Below are positions 1 through 8,872 of a DNA stretch of 64,000 nt, one piece after another. Position numbers and translations under genes: made by a program. The stretch comes from Niabella pedocola. GTDB lineage: Bacteria > Bacteroidota > Bacteroidia > Chitinophagales > Chitinophagaceae. Every line of letters starts with the position of its first letter. The stretch's first letter is position 1. The notes below the pieces were generated by a model, which did no database searches, had not been told where the DNA came from, and was given only the letters and a program-made list of their open reading frames with translations. Where the stretch lies: assembly GCF_021044425.1 (NCBI RefSeq), contig NZ_JAJNEC010000001.1, positions 62,001 to 126,000 of the forward strand, given 5' to 3'.

Positions 1-139
1 GTATAATTTAAAACGGGCGATCGGGCTGCTCCGGTTTAAGGCCGTTGCCCTGAAGTTTCAATGAAACGAATGGTGTGTATTCTCTTTTTTTATTCGTATC
101 TTGTATCCAATAGTTGCTTAAACGATTAAATTATCGCGT

Positions 140-1609
140 ATGAAAAAACAAATCTGTTCGCTTATACTGGGGGCACTGGTAGCGTCCCTGGTTTTTTATT
201 CCTGTTCCCGGCAGCAGGAACCGGCAATGGTGATTCCGGCAAATACCACCGCAAAGCAGGGCACATCTTCTGCAGCTACGCTTGCCGCCCTGGACCTGAT
301 GAGCGGAAACCCGATATTGCCTCCATTTACAGCAGACCCGGACATCCTGTATGCCAACGGCCGCTATTATATTTATACCACGGCCAATGGCCCTACTGTA
401 AACGAATTTCATGCTTACTCATCAGCCGATCTGCTGAACTGGGTAGATGATGGCGTGGTATTTAATTTAAACAATGTTAGCTGGTCGCATGCCGATGGCT
501 GGGCGCCTTGCGTAGTGGCGCGCAACGGGCAGTATTATTTTTATTTTACGGCCAGCAAAAAGATAGGAGTGGCTGTGGGCGCAAGCCCTACCGGCCCTTT
601 TACGGATATCGGTGCGCCACTGGCGACCGGGCTGGGTACGGATCCGATTGACCCCATGGCCTTTATTGACACAGACGGGCAGGCATACCTGTACTGGGGC
701 AATACCACGCTGAACATCCAGAAACTGAACAGTGATATGGTGTCGCTCACCGGTACCCGGAGCAATGCCAAGCCCTCCAATTATTTTGAAGCGCCTTATG
801 TGATCAAACGCAATGGGATCTATTACCTGATGTATTCTGTAAACGACTATCGCAACAACGATTATCATGTAGAATATGCCACTGCCACATCACCCATGGG
901 GCCCTGGACCGTTAAAGGACGCATTACAGCTCCCAATGGCAATATCCTTGGTCCGGGGCATAATGCGGTGATCACCAGACCGGGCTGCAGCAGTGAATAT
1001 TATTTTGTGTATCATCGCAGAACCAGTACCAATGTGAATGAGCGGCAGGTAGCAATCGACCGGATGTTCTTTGATGCCGCCGGCAATATTATGCCGGTGA
1101 ATATTACTACCTCCGGCGTTATTGGAATTACCGGGTCAGCGCCTTGTACCAGTCCCACTCCCGTTGCCAACGGCATCTATGCCATCCGTTCAAAGGTGAA
1201 CACCAGTTCGGGTCAGGGACTGTACCTCGATATTCCTGCCTGTGGCACCGGTAATGCGGATGTACGTACCTGGACGCGCACCAACTGTAACGGACAACGC
1301 TGGGCACTCACTTACCAGGGGAACGGATTTTACAAGATCATTTCCCAGCAGCCCAATCATAAATCGCTGGACCTGGATGCCTGCAAACTGGCTGTGGGTA
1401 CCAATATACAGGTTTGGGACCAGCTGAATAATGACTGTCAGCTCTGGCGGATTGAAGATGCCGGTGGTGGCTGGTATCGGATTTTAGCAAAAGCCAGCGG
1501 CAACGTAATGGACCTGGCCAATGGCGATCCCACGCCGGGTGCCGACATCCGGTCCTGGTCGTGGAATGGAAGCGATGCGCAGCTCTTCCGGTTTGAAGCG
1601 GCACCCTGA
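140..1609 (+). CDS. Exported GH43 glycoside hydrolase with C-terminal ricin-type lectin domain
   Basis: Predicted secreted or lipid-anchored glycosidase of family GH43 (arabinosidase/xylosidase type), 489 aa. The N-terminus is a signal sequence ending in FYSC, so Cys22 may be lipidated, although the lipobox is atypical. Residues about 55-340 form the five-bladed propeller, with the expected acid triad: Asp66 in TADPDILYANG, Asp171 in GTDPIDPMAF and Glu217 in NYFEAPYVI. Residues about 347-488 are a ricin B / CBM13-like trefoil with QxW-type repeats (GQRWAL, CQLWRI, AQLFRF), probably binding galactose- or xylose-containing glycans. It converges with the DUF6807 gene, stop codons 6 bp apart. Family membership is clear. 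The substrate cannot be read from the sequence. Confidence 0.9.
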   Translation: MKKQICSLILGALVASLVFYSCSRQQEPAMVIPANTTAKQGTSSAATLAALDLMSGNPILPPFTADPDILYANGRYYIYTTANGPTVNEFHAYSSADLLNWVDDGVVFNLNNVSWSHADGWAPCVVARNGQYYFYFTASKKIGVAVGASPTGPFTDIGAPLATGLGTDPIDPMAFIDTDGQAYLYWGNTTLNIQKLNSDMVSLTGTRSNAKPSNYFEAPYVIKRNGIYYLMYSVNDYRNNDYHVEYATATSPMGPWTVKGRITAPNGNILGPGHNAVITRPGCSSEYYFVYHRRTSTNVNERQVAIDRMFFDAAGNIMPVNITTSGVIGITGSAPCTSPTPVANGIYAIRSKVNTSSGQGLYLDIPACGTGNADVRTWTRTNCNGQRWALTYQGNGFYKIISQQPNHKSLDLDACKLAVGTNIQVWDQLNNDCQLWRIEDAGGGWYRILAKASGNVMDLANGDPTPGADIRSWSWNGSDAQLFRFEAAP

Positions 1610-1615
1610 TGGGAG

Positions 1616-2659
1616 TTAATAATGTGATTGTTTAAACGCCGCCTCCATTTCGTTGGCCTCCGGGATGGTTAGTGCCTGTTGTGCAACCACAATGCGGTAG
1701 GTAAAGGTTTTGGACCGGCCCGGCGGCAATACCAGGTTTAATGAATCGCTTCCGTTGCTGAAAACAGCCCTGCCCAGCGGGTTGAGGGCAAACAGGCCAT
1801 ACCCGCGTGCATGCCAGTACGTAGGGTAGCCGGTATTGGAGGGGTGGTCAAACATCGCAATGGTGATGGGGGCTCCGTCTTTTTTCCCTTTTAGCATTGC
1901 CCAGGTACCCTGGCTGCTCCATACGGCATCGCCGGTTTTTCCATTGGATGCATAATACATACCCGTAGGAATGCCCGGACCCGATGCCGCAACGGTTGTT
2001 ATATTCCCTTTATCATCTGTAAATGATTTGGATGTTGCAGAAGGCATTTCCAGTTCTTTTGCAAGCCTTATGGCAAAGAAACCATCCTTTACATCTTTGA
2101 ATACAACCGGTTGCTGCCGGGCGGTAAGCATGGTTTTGCGGGTAATGGAGAACCGGTTATGCATTACTTCAAAGAAATAGGTCGTTTGCTCATCCAAAAA
2201 AGTATCCTGCGCCTGGTTGACCCATGTAGCGGTAACCTGAAGCGTGGCCTTGTTTCCGGATGCCGACTGTTTGCGGATCTTTTGGTGTATGATGGTGCCG
2301 TAGTGTGCTTTTTTTGCAGCGGGAATCGCCGATGAATTGTTCCAGAAGTCGATGCCATTTACGGATTCATAATTCATCCAGATGCCTACATGATGTGGAT
2401 GATCGGTGCTTTCACCGGGAATGGGTTTTACCGGAAATCCTCGGGTAACCGTAATACCTCCGAGTGTATTTACCGGGTACAGAAAGGGCTTGGCGATACT
2501 GTCTGTATAACAATAGGCCGTAAGTAAGCGCCCGTTATATACAACGTCTACCTGCTTTTGACCGGGACGGTTGACCAGCTCAAACCCCTTGCGGGCAGTC
2601 TGTGCTGCTAAAGCCATGCAAACAAAAAAAGACAACAGGGCAAGGAAACTTTTTTTCAT
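1616..2659 (-). CDS. DUF6807 (PmoA-like) exported protein
   Basis: 347-aa protein with a cleavable signal peptide (MKKSFLALLS... ending near LAAQ). It carries the DUF6807 signature: KPFLYPVNTLGG, then a His-rich DHPHHVGIW stretch near residues 86-95, and near the C-terminus FDHPSNTGYPTYWHARGYG and FALNPLG. The family is often labelled methane oxygenase PmoA in databases, but it is unrelated to that enzyme. It is common in carbohydrate-degrading Bacteroidota and its activity is not established. Conserved histidines suggest a metal or sugar site (inference). The ATG at 2659 gives a proper signal peptide, and a -7-like box lies 32 nt upstream. Its convergent neighbour is a GH43 enzyme, consistent with carbohydrate use. 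Confidence 0.85.
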   Translation of the reverse strand: MKKSFLALLSFFVCMALAAQTARKGFELVNRPGQKQVDVVYNGRLLTAYCYTDSIAKPFLYPVNTLGGITVTRGFPVKPIPGESTDHPHHVGIWMNYESVNGIDFWNNSSAIPAAKKAHYGTIIHQKIRKQSASGNKATLQVTATWVNQAQDTFLDEQTTYFFEVMHNRFSITRKTMLTARQQPVVFKDVKDGFFAIRLAKELEMPSATSKSFTDDKGNITTVAASGPGIPTGMYYASNGKTGDAVWSSQGTWAMLKGKKDGAPITIAMFDHPSNTGYPTYWHARGYGLFALNPLGRAVFSNGSDSLNLVLPPGRSKTFTYRIVVAQQALTIPEANEMEAAFKQSHY

Positions 2660-2690
2660 ATGATGCTGTTTGAAGAATCGTGAAGGAGTT

Positions 2691-2698
2691 CAAAGATA
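2691..2698 (-). promoter_or_regulatory. Bacteroidota -7 box for the DUF6807 gene
   Basis: On the minus strand the sequence is TATCTTTG, an exact match to the Bacteroidota -7 consensus TAnnTTTG, 32 nt before the ATG at 2659. No convincing -33 TTTG is visible at the expected distance, so the call rests on one element plus position. Confidence 0.4.
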
Positions 2699-2721
2699 AG
2701 AAAGGCCGGTAAAGGGGAGAA

Positions 2722-2763
2722 ATGAAAACTGCGGCCCACCGTTTTTACACTATGTGGCCGCAG
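2722..2763 (-). terminator. Probable terminator of the TonB-dependent receptor gene
   Basis: CTGCGGCC (2729-2736) pairs with GGCCGCAG (2756-2763) around a 19-nt loop. Read on the minus strand it is followed by TTTTCATTT. It lies 22 nt after the receptor stop codon. The loop is long and the T-run interrupted, so confidence is moderate. Confidence 0.45.
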
Positions 2764-2784
2764 CGTTCTGTATGGAAGAATGGG

Positions 2785-5196
2785 TCAGAAGCGGTAACTG
2801 ACGCTGAACCGGAGGTTGCGTGGTGGTTCTGTTTGGTAATAATAGGCTGGTTTTACCGAGCTCCAGTCGCCATACACAGCAGGCAGTTCGTAATAGGAGC
2901 CGGTGTACAGATAGCTGTTAAGAACATTAAACAGGTTTAAGGTAAAACGGTACCGGTTCCGGGTGTAAAATAATCCGGCATCCAACTTGAAATAATCCGG
3001 TAATTGTTGGCCCTGTGTAGACCAGCCGGTGTGCCGGTCGATCAGCGACGTAAATCCTCCCGAGATGCCCAAGCCCTGTAGTGCTCCTTCCTGCAGCTCA
3101 TAAGAAAGCCAGGCGTTGGAAGTATGTTTTGCATAGCCGGGTACGATCTCGCCTACGGTATAACTACCGGCTGCCCCGGCCGCCACTTTGGTGATCATAC
3201 TTTCTGTGAACGCGTAGTTAGCGATGGCGGTAAAGCCGGGAAGAATGATACCTCGGATATCGAATTCAACGCCCCGGGCCACTTTTTCTCCGAGCACGAT
3301 ACTGGTGGGCTGATTGGGATTGGGTGCATCCGGATCGGCGGTTAGCTCGTTCTGCTTTAAGATACGGTATACAGACAGTGTGGTCTGCCACCGGTCGTGC
3401 AACCAGCTTTTCTTAATGCCCAGTTCCATGTTGCTGCCGGTAATGGGCTTTATTTTACCGCCATTGCTGAGTGTGCCCGATTGCGGAATAAATGCCTGGT
3501 CGTACAGGCCGTATACCGCCAGGTTCTTATTAATGGAATAGCTCAGTCCGGTCCGGGGGGTAAAATGCCGGGCTTTCGAATAATCGGTACCCGTTCCGTA
3601 AATCTGGCTTACATCGGTATAGCGGCCGGCAAGGGTCCATCGCAACCGGTCGTGGAAGAAGGCTAGTTCATCCTGTATGTATACACTGGAATACCGCTGC
3701 GTTTGAATGCCTCCTGCTGCTACTGCCCGTTCTTCCAGCGGTTTGCTGCGGTCAAATTCCGGGTAGCCGTTTACCGGGGTGCCATAATCCGGATGTGTGG
3801 GATCAAACAAGGCTCCCATGGAATCCAGATCATGCGATTGGCCCCAGTCTGCATAGTATTTTTTATTGGCGGCATCTACACCTGCCAGTACCCGGTGCCG
3901 TATACTGCCGGTATGGAATTCCCCGTTTAAGAAAACCTGACCCAGCGCCATATTGCTTTTCGCATCCCAGATGCCGATATTGCGGATGAGGTGACCGGTG
4001 GTGGAATCCATCATGGATGGCCAGGAACTCATACCTGTCTGGTTGTAGTTAAAATAAGCACCTTGTGCGGTAATCTTCCAGTTGGTATTAAATGCATGCT
4101 CGAACGTAAGGTATCCGCTTTGGTCATTGATGCGGGTGGGCGGCAGGCCGGGATTGGTAAAGCTGAGGTTGCGCGGATAAGTACCATACCCGGATTTAGA
4201 AAAGATATAATAAGATCCTACTTCGGTCATCTTTGCAAACTGACCATTGTACTCCAGTGTTACCTTGGTGTTTGGGTCGAGCTGGTAAGAGATCACGGGT
4301 GCCAGCACATACCGGTTGTTGTATTCAAAATCACGGTGTGAACCGCGGTTCTGTGCTGCCATGTTCAACCGGTATAATACTTTTTTGTCTTTGCTAAGCG
4401 ATCCGTCAAGGTCGAGGCTGCCCCGGTACAGATCGAAGCTGCCAAGCGTAAGATCGATGGCCCCTTTGGTGGTACCCGTTGGTTTTTTAGTAACGATATT
4501 GTATAAGCCGCTGGGATCACCATTGGCCAGCATAAACCCGGCAGGACCTTTTACAAATTCCACGCGGTCCACAAAGCTCATATCCTCTGTTAGCGGCCCC
4601 CAGTAGGACGCCACTACGTTAAAGCCGTTGCGGAACGCCTGTATCTGGGATCCGCGCGTGGTGATGTTCGCATAAAGGTCGCCCCAGTGCTCCACCCGTG
4701 TGGCGCCGCTTACATTTCGTACCAGCCCGTCGCTCATACTGATCACCTGTTGTTGTGCAAGGGTGGCCTGGTCGATCACCTGTATGTTTTGCGGCGTTTC
4801 AAGTAATGGAGTTTTCAGGCGCAAACTTACCGAAGCGTGTTCGATGCTCTTATGTGCGTTTACCAATACGGCGTCCAGCTGTTGTGCCGTTTCGTTAATT
4901 ACAAAATCGACCTTAAGCGTTGCTCCTTTTGTGAGGGTGATGCTTTTTTGCTGGTTGGTGGTTTCGGCAGCGGAGAGCAGCAGGGTCCAGGATCCCGGTT
5001 TTATATTTTTGATTTCATAGTATCCCCGGTCATCACTCTGCACGGCATGCTGTGTGCCCTCAACGGTGATGGTGATATAGGGGGCCGGCTTTCCATCGGA
5101 GGTGGTAACAAAACCCTGTATTTTTCCGGATTGGGCAAAAAGGGGCGCAACGGCCAAAAAAAGGAACATTGATAATAAAGCGTACTTCTGTTTCAT
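2785..5196 (-). CDS. TonB-dependent siderophore-type outer membrane receptor
   Basis: 803-aa outer-membrane active transporter. Order of parts: signal peptide (residues 1-21, ending LFAQ); a carboxypeptidase-regulatory-like beta domain (about 25-105, GKIQGFVTTSDGKPAPYITI), typical of Bacteroidota receptors; a plug domain (about 115-235, with TPLLETPQNIQVID and VEFVKGPAGFMLANGDPSGLYN); then a 22-strand barrel ending in aromatic FSVSYRF, the expected Omp C-terminus. The plug wording (RVEFVKGPAGFM, GDPSGLYNIVTKKP) is that of the FhuE/FpvA/FecA siderophore-receptor branch rather than SusC, and no SusD partner lies beside it. Monocistronic, with its own -7 box and probable terminator. The ligand is unknown; ferric hydroxamate or a similar chelate is an inference from the subfamily. 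Confidence 0.9.
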   Translation of the reverse strand: MKQKYALLSMFLFLAVAPLFAQSGKIQGFVTTSDGKPAPYITITVEGTQHAVQSDDRGYYEIKNIKPGSWTLLLSAAETTNQQKSITLTKGATLKVDFVINETAQQLDAVLVNAHKSIEHASVSLRLKTPLLETPQNIQVIDQATLAQQQVISMSDGLVRNVSGATRVEHWGDLYANITTRGSQIQAFRNGFNVVASYWGPLTEDMSFVDRVEFVKGPAGFMLANGDPSGLYNIVTKKPTGTTKGAIDLTLGSFDLYRGSLDLDGSLSKDKKVLYRLNMAAQNRGSHRDFEYNNRYVLAPVISYQLDPNTKVTLEYNGQFAKMTEVGSYYIFSKSGYGTYPRNLSFTNPGLPPTRINDQSGYLTFEHAFNTNWKITAQGAYFNYNQTGMSSWPSMMDSTTGHLIRNIGIWDAKSNMALGQVFLNGEFHTGSIRHRVLAGVDAANKKYYADWGQSHDLDSMGALFDPTHPDYGTPVNGYPEFDRSKPLEERAVAAGGIQTQRYSSVYIQDELAFFHDRLRWTLAGRYTDVSQIYGTGTDYSKARHFTPRTGLSYSINKNLAVYGLYDQAFIPQSGTLSNGGKIKPITGSNMELGIKKSWLHDRWQTTLSVYRILKQNELTADPDAPNPNQPTSIVLGEKVARGVEFDIRGIILPGFTAIANYAFTESMITKVAAGAAGSYTVGEIVPGYAKHTSNAWLSYELQEGALQGLGISGGFTSLIDRHTGWSTQGQQLPDYFKLDAGLFYTRNRYRFTLNLFNVLNSYLYTGSYYELPAVYGDWSSVKPAYYYQTEPPRNLRFSVSYRF

Positions 5197-5219
5197 ATTA
5201 GATCTGCGTTAAAGAGGCG

Positions 5220-5227
5220 CAAATCTA
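5220..5227 (-). promoter_or_regulatory. -7 box for the TonB receptor
   Basis: TAGATTTG on the minus strand, an exact TAnnTTTG match, 24 nt upstream of the receptor ATG. No Fur-box-like palindrome is obvious around it. Confidence 0.4.
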
Positions 5228-5440
5228 TTTTACAAAAAAAAGGTTTGTTTACGCGATCGGGAAAAAGAAAGCACAACTGCTTTTTATTACATTGAGGTTA
5301 CAATTAATGATGGATCGTATTTATTCTTTTCGGGGAAGACCAGCTGCTGTTAAAAGATGGGAGGCGGCGTATGCGGAGCGGCATCCAGAAAATCATTGGT
5401 CATGCGGATCAGCCAACCGGTACGTTGTATCACTGCTGCA
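5228..5440. other. Intergenic region, no gene seen
   Basis: Non-coding stretch between the receptor promoter and the secDF terminator. It is A+T-rich on the left, and both strands hold only short frames without family resemblance. Nothing else recognised. Confidence 0.6.
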
Positions 5441-5470
5441 TAAAAAAAGGGGCTACCAGCGGTAGCCCCT
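5441..5470 (-). terminator. Rho-independent terminator of secDF
   Basis: AGGGGCTACC (5448-5457) pairs perfectly with GGTAGCCCCT (5461-5470) around the loop AGC. On the minus strand the 10-bp stem is followed directly by seven T residues. It lies about 30 nt after the secDF stop. A textbook intrinsic terminator. Confidence 0.92.
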
Positions 5471-5498
5471 CTATCACTTAGAATTTAGTAAATCTTTC

Positions 5499-8400
5499 TT
5501 AGTGGTGTTCCGGCTGCACTTTTACAGCGGAGCCTGTTTTACTTTTTCTTAATCCACCTCTCAGATCCACCAGTACCGGTGCCGCCACAAAGATAGAAGA
5601 GTAAACCCCGGTTACCACACCAATCAACATCGCGAAGGCAAATCCTCTAACGGCCTCTCCGCCAAATATGAACAGGATCAATACCGTTACAAATACGGTA
5701 AAGGAGGTCATAATGGTTCGGCTTAAGGTATCGTTAATGGCTTTATTCACCAATGTTTTCTGATCCATATTCGGGTACAGTTTTCCGTCTTCACGGATCC
5801 GGTCAAATACCACCACCGTATCATTCATGGAGAACCCGATTACCGTAAGAATGGCCGCAATAAAATGCTGGTCAATTTCAAGCGGGAAGGGTACCCAATC
5901 CCTCGCATAGGAGAATACGATCAGTGTTACCAAGGCATCGTGCAACAGCGAGAAGATGGTTCCCAGTGAATACCTCCAGTCGCGGAAACGCAGGAAGATG
6001 TACACAAAGATGGCCAGTATCGCCAGCACGGTGGCAGTTACTGCACCTCTCTTCAGGTCGTCGGAGATCGTTGGCAGCACCTTTTTGGTACCCATTTTAT
6101 ACTGGGTGTCAAACTGCTCATAGGTAGTACCCTGCGGCAGGTGATTCTTCAAACCTCCAAACAGCTTATGTGATACGATGGAATCTGCTTTTGTTGTGTT
6201 GGGATCTGTGATCAGGTAAGAGGTGGTAATATCCAGCGCACTGGCATCACCTACGGTTTTGATGAATGGATTCTCATTATCAAAAGCGGCTTTTACATCA
6301 TCACGTACTTTTTCTACATCTACTTTTTTACCAAAGTCGATCCGGTAAGAACGTCCTCCGTTGAACTCCACACCATAGTCGAACCCGTGGAATATAGTAC
6401 CAATGGATAACAGGAGGATCACTACTGAAATGATGTAAGCTACTTTCCGGAACTCGATAAATTTAAAGGCGCTGTGCTTGAAGATGCTCCGGCTCAGTCC
6501 TGTAAAGTATTTCAGGTGGTGGTTTTTATTGGTGAACCAGTCGGTTACCCAACGGCTTACCAGGATACCGCAGAACAGGGAGAGCAACAATCCCAGGATC
6601 TGGGTGGTTGCAAAACCTTTCACCGGTCCTAACCCAAAGTAATAAAGAATAAATGCGGTGATCAGAGTAGTTACGTGACCATCCAGTACCGGCGCAAGGG
6701 AGCGGCTGTAACCGTCATTGATTGCGGAGATATAACTTTTCCCTTTGGTGAGTTCCTCCTTAATCCGTTCATAGATAATTACGTTACTATCTACGGCCAT
6801 ACCGATGGTTAATACCAGACCCGCAATACCCGGTGCTGTAAGTGTAGCACCTAACCCGGCCAGTACACCAACAGTAAACAGCAGGTTCAGGATCAGGGCG
6901 ATATTGGCTACCCATCCGCTGGTATTATAATAGATCAGCATCAGGATGAAGATCACGATAAAGGAGATGGTAAAGGACATTAAACCGCCTTTGATGGCTG
7001 CTTCTCCGAGGGTAGGTCCAACGGTTTCATCCGATACGATCTTGGCAGGAGCCGGTAACTTACCAATTTTAAGAATATTGGCAAGATCTTTTGCTTCTTC
7101 TGCGCTGAAATTTCCGGAGATGCTGGAGCGGCCTCCTTCAATTACATCGTTTACAACCGGTGCGGAATACACCTGGTTGTCGACCACAATGGCAATATGC
7201 TTGCCCTTATTGGCACGGGTCATATCGGCCCATACGCGGCTGCCGATGGCATCCATTTCCAGTGAAACATTGGTTTTGCCCGACTGGTCGTAATCGGCAC
7301 CTGCATTGGTTACATGTTCTCCTTCCAGTTTCGCTTTATCACGTCCGTTTGTTTTGATGGCATAAAGCGCTACCATATTGCTTTTCTTATTACCTATTTT
7401 TTCCGGCATTCCATACATCCAGGCAATCTCTGAAGGAAACTGGGAGCGGATCGCCGGTGCTGTAAGCATGGCACGCACCGCAGCAGTATCTTTAATATTT
7501 ACCTGTCCGATGATGCCCATATCAGCCAGCTGACCTTTTTGATCTACCGGGGGAACCAATGTACCCCAGATATGCTTTTTCATTTCCTGCTGCTGATCTG
7601 CGGCGGCATCCGCGGTTTTCGCAACATTTTTATCGGCTTTAGCCAGTTCTGATAACTGGTTCTGCAGTTTGTTGGTATCGGTGGTCGTTGTTTTTGTGGA
7701 ATCTGCTTTAGCTACGCCTCCGGCAGCAACGCTGGCCGAGTCTGCCTTCACCGTACTGTCTTTTACGGCTTTACCGGCATTCTGCGCATAATAGATTTCA
7801 TCCGCTTTCTGAAGGTTGGACCATAATTCGGAAATATTGTATACTTCCCAGAACTGAAGGTTGGCCGAAGCCTGCAGGTTTTTACGTACCCGCTCTTTAT
7901 CCTGCACACCGGGCAGCTCTACAGAAATGATCTGTTTGGCAGGATCCGGGTTGATGCTGGGCTGTGCCACCCCGAACTTATCGATACGGGTAGTGATCAG
8001 GCGGGCGGTATTATCAAAGGCTGCTTTAGCCTGGTCCTGCAAAAACCGGGTTACCTTGGCATCATTGTCGGTAACTTTTATATTCTCGCGGTTTGCGGTG
8101 GCAAACAGGGATGCCAGCGGCGTATTCGGATTTAATTTTTTAAACTCTTCTACAAAGAGCGTAATAAAGTTGGCATCGCTGTTCCCCTTGCGCTTGTCGG
8201 CATTATCCAGTGCCTTTAAGAAGCTCGGGTCTTTTGAATTGTTGGCCAGGGTCTGCAGCAATCCGTTCATCTCTACTTCCATGGTAACGTTCATACCCCC
8301 CTGGAGATCAAGACCCAGGTTTAATTCTTCTTCTTTCGCTTTCTGGTAGCTGATGGCACCGGTAATTCCATAAGTAATGGTTTCGTCTTTGGTGCTGTCT

Positions 8401-8639
8401 TTTAAGCGGGTCAGGCGATCGTTGTAAATCTGGTTCAGGGTTTCCTGGTACACCTCCTGGGAATCTTTACTGGAGGGGAATTTCTGGGCAGCAGTCTGGT
8501 GATTTGCATTTACATAATTATGCGCAATCGTCTCCAATTTCTTTTCGTGGTTGCGTACAAACCATGTAAATGACAGCTGGTAGAGTGAGTAGATAATGAG
8601 TAAGATTGTAAAAAATCTAACCAGTCCTTTGAGTTGCAT
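5499..8639 (-). CDS. secDF: Fused protein-export subunit SecDF
   Basis: 1046-aa inner-membrane RND-family subunit that uses the proton gradient to complete SecYEG-dependent export. SecD and SecF are fused, as is normal in Bacteroidota. The SecD half shows an N-terminal TM (about 8-26), LNLGLDLQGGMNVTMEV near residue 105, a large periplasmic P1 region interrupted by a low-complexity Ala/Lys/Asp/Thr insert (about 290-360), and a TM block containing GMAVDSNVIIYERIKEEL. The SecF half starts near residue 715, with GFDYGVEFNGGRSYRIDFGK and a second TM block holding SMNDTVVVFDRIRED. The ATG at 8639 follows a -7 box. It stands as a single gene with its own terminator; the SecG gene is elsewhere in this window (16.2 kb). 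Confidence 0.97.
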   Translation of the reverse strand: MQLKGLVRFFTILLIIYSLYQLSFTWFVRNHEKKLETIAHNYVNANHQTAAQKFPSSKDSQEVYQETLNQIYNDRLTRLKDSTKDETITYGITGAISYQKAKEEELNLGLDLQGGMNVTMEVEMNGLLQTLANNSKDPSFLKALDNADKRKGNSDANFITLFVEEFKKLNPNTPLASLFATANRENIKVTDNDAKVTRFLQDQAKAAFDNTARLITTRIDKFGVAQPSINPDPAKQIISVELPGVQDKERVRKNLQASANLQFWEVYNISELWSNLQKADEIYYAQNAGKAVKDSTVKADSASVAAGGVAKADSTKTTTTDTNKLQNQLSELAKADKNVAKTADAAADQQQEMKKHIWGTLVPPVDQKGQLADMGIIGQVNIKDTAAVRAMLTAPAIRSQFPSEIAWMYGMPEKIGNKKSNMVALYAIKTNGRDKAKLEGEHVTNAGADYDQSGKTNVSLEMDAIGSRVWADMTRANKGKHIAIVVDNQVYSAPVVNDVIEGGRSSISGNFSAEEAKDLANILKIGKLPAPAKIVSDETVGPTLGEAAIKGGLMSFTISFIVIFILMLIYYNTSGWVANIALILNLLFTVGVLAGLGATLTAPGIAGLVLTIGMAVDSNVIIYERIKEELTKGKSYISAINDGYSRSLAPVLDGHVTTLITAFILYYFGLGPVKGFATTQILGLLLSLFCGILVSRWVTDWFTNKNHHLKYFTGLSRSIFKHSAFKFIEFRKVAYIISVVILLLSIGTIFHGFDYGVEFNGGRSYRIDFGKKVDVEKVRDDVKAAFDNENPFIKTVGDASALDITTSYLITDPNTTKADSIVSHKLFGGLKNHLPQGTTYEQFDTQYKMGTKKVLPTISDDLKRGAVTATVLAILAIFVYIFLRFRDWRYSLGTIFSLLHDALVTLIVFSYARDWVPFPLEIDQHFIAAILTVIGFSMNDTVVVFDRIREDGKLYPNMDQKTLVNKAINDTLSRTIMTSFTVFVTVLILFIFGGEAVRGFAFAMLIGVVTGVYSSIFVAAPVLVDLRGGLRKSKTGSAVKVQPEHH

Positions 8640-8687
8640 ACGTATTTGTTAATTTAATCTTTGGTTCCTCTTTAAATTTAAAGGGGG

Positions 8688-8695
8688 CAAAGATA
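8688..8695 (-). promoter_or_regulatory. -7 box for secDF
   Basis: TATCTTTG on the minus strand, an exact match to TAnnTTTG, 49 nt upstream of the secDF ATG, in an A+T-rich divergent promoter region shared with the aminotransferase gene. Confidence 0.45.
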
Positions 8696-8827
8696 AGGTT
8701 TATAGACATATAGTGGATTTGGTTTTATAAATGGATTTTATACTGTAGAAATTTTTATTTAAGGGCGGATTTTATAGAATATTTCGATTTTTTAAGATTT
8801 TAAGTTCGAAGCTGTCTTTCTAACCCC

Positions 8828-8835
8828 TAAATTTG
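8828..8835 (+). promoter_or_regulatory. -7 box for the aminotransferase
   Basis: TAAATTTG, an exact TAnnTTTG match, 37 nt before the ATG at 8873. A weak -33 candidate (TTCG) lies about 20 nt upstream. Confidence 0.42.
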
Positions 8836-8872
8836 CCTGAATTTGTTTAAAAATCAATCATAAACGTTTAAA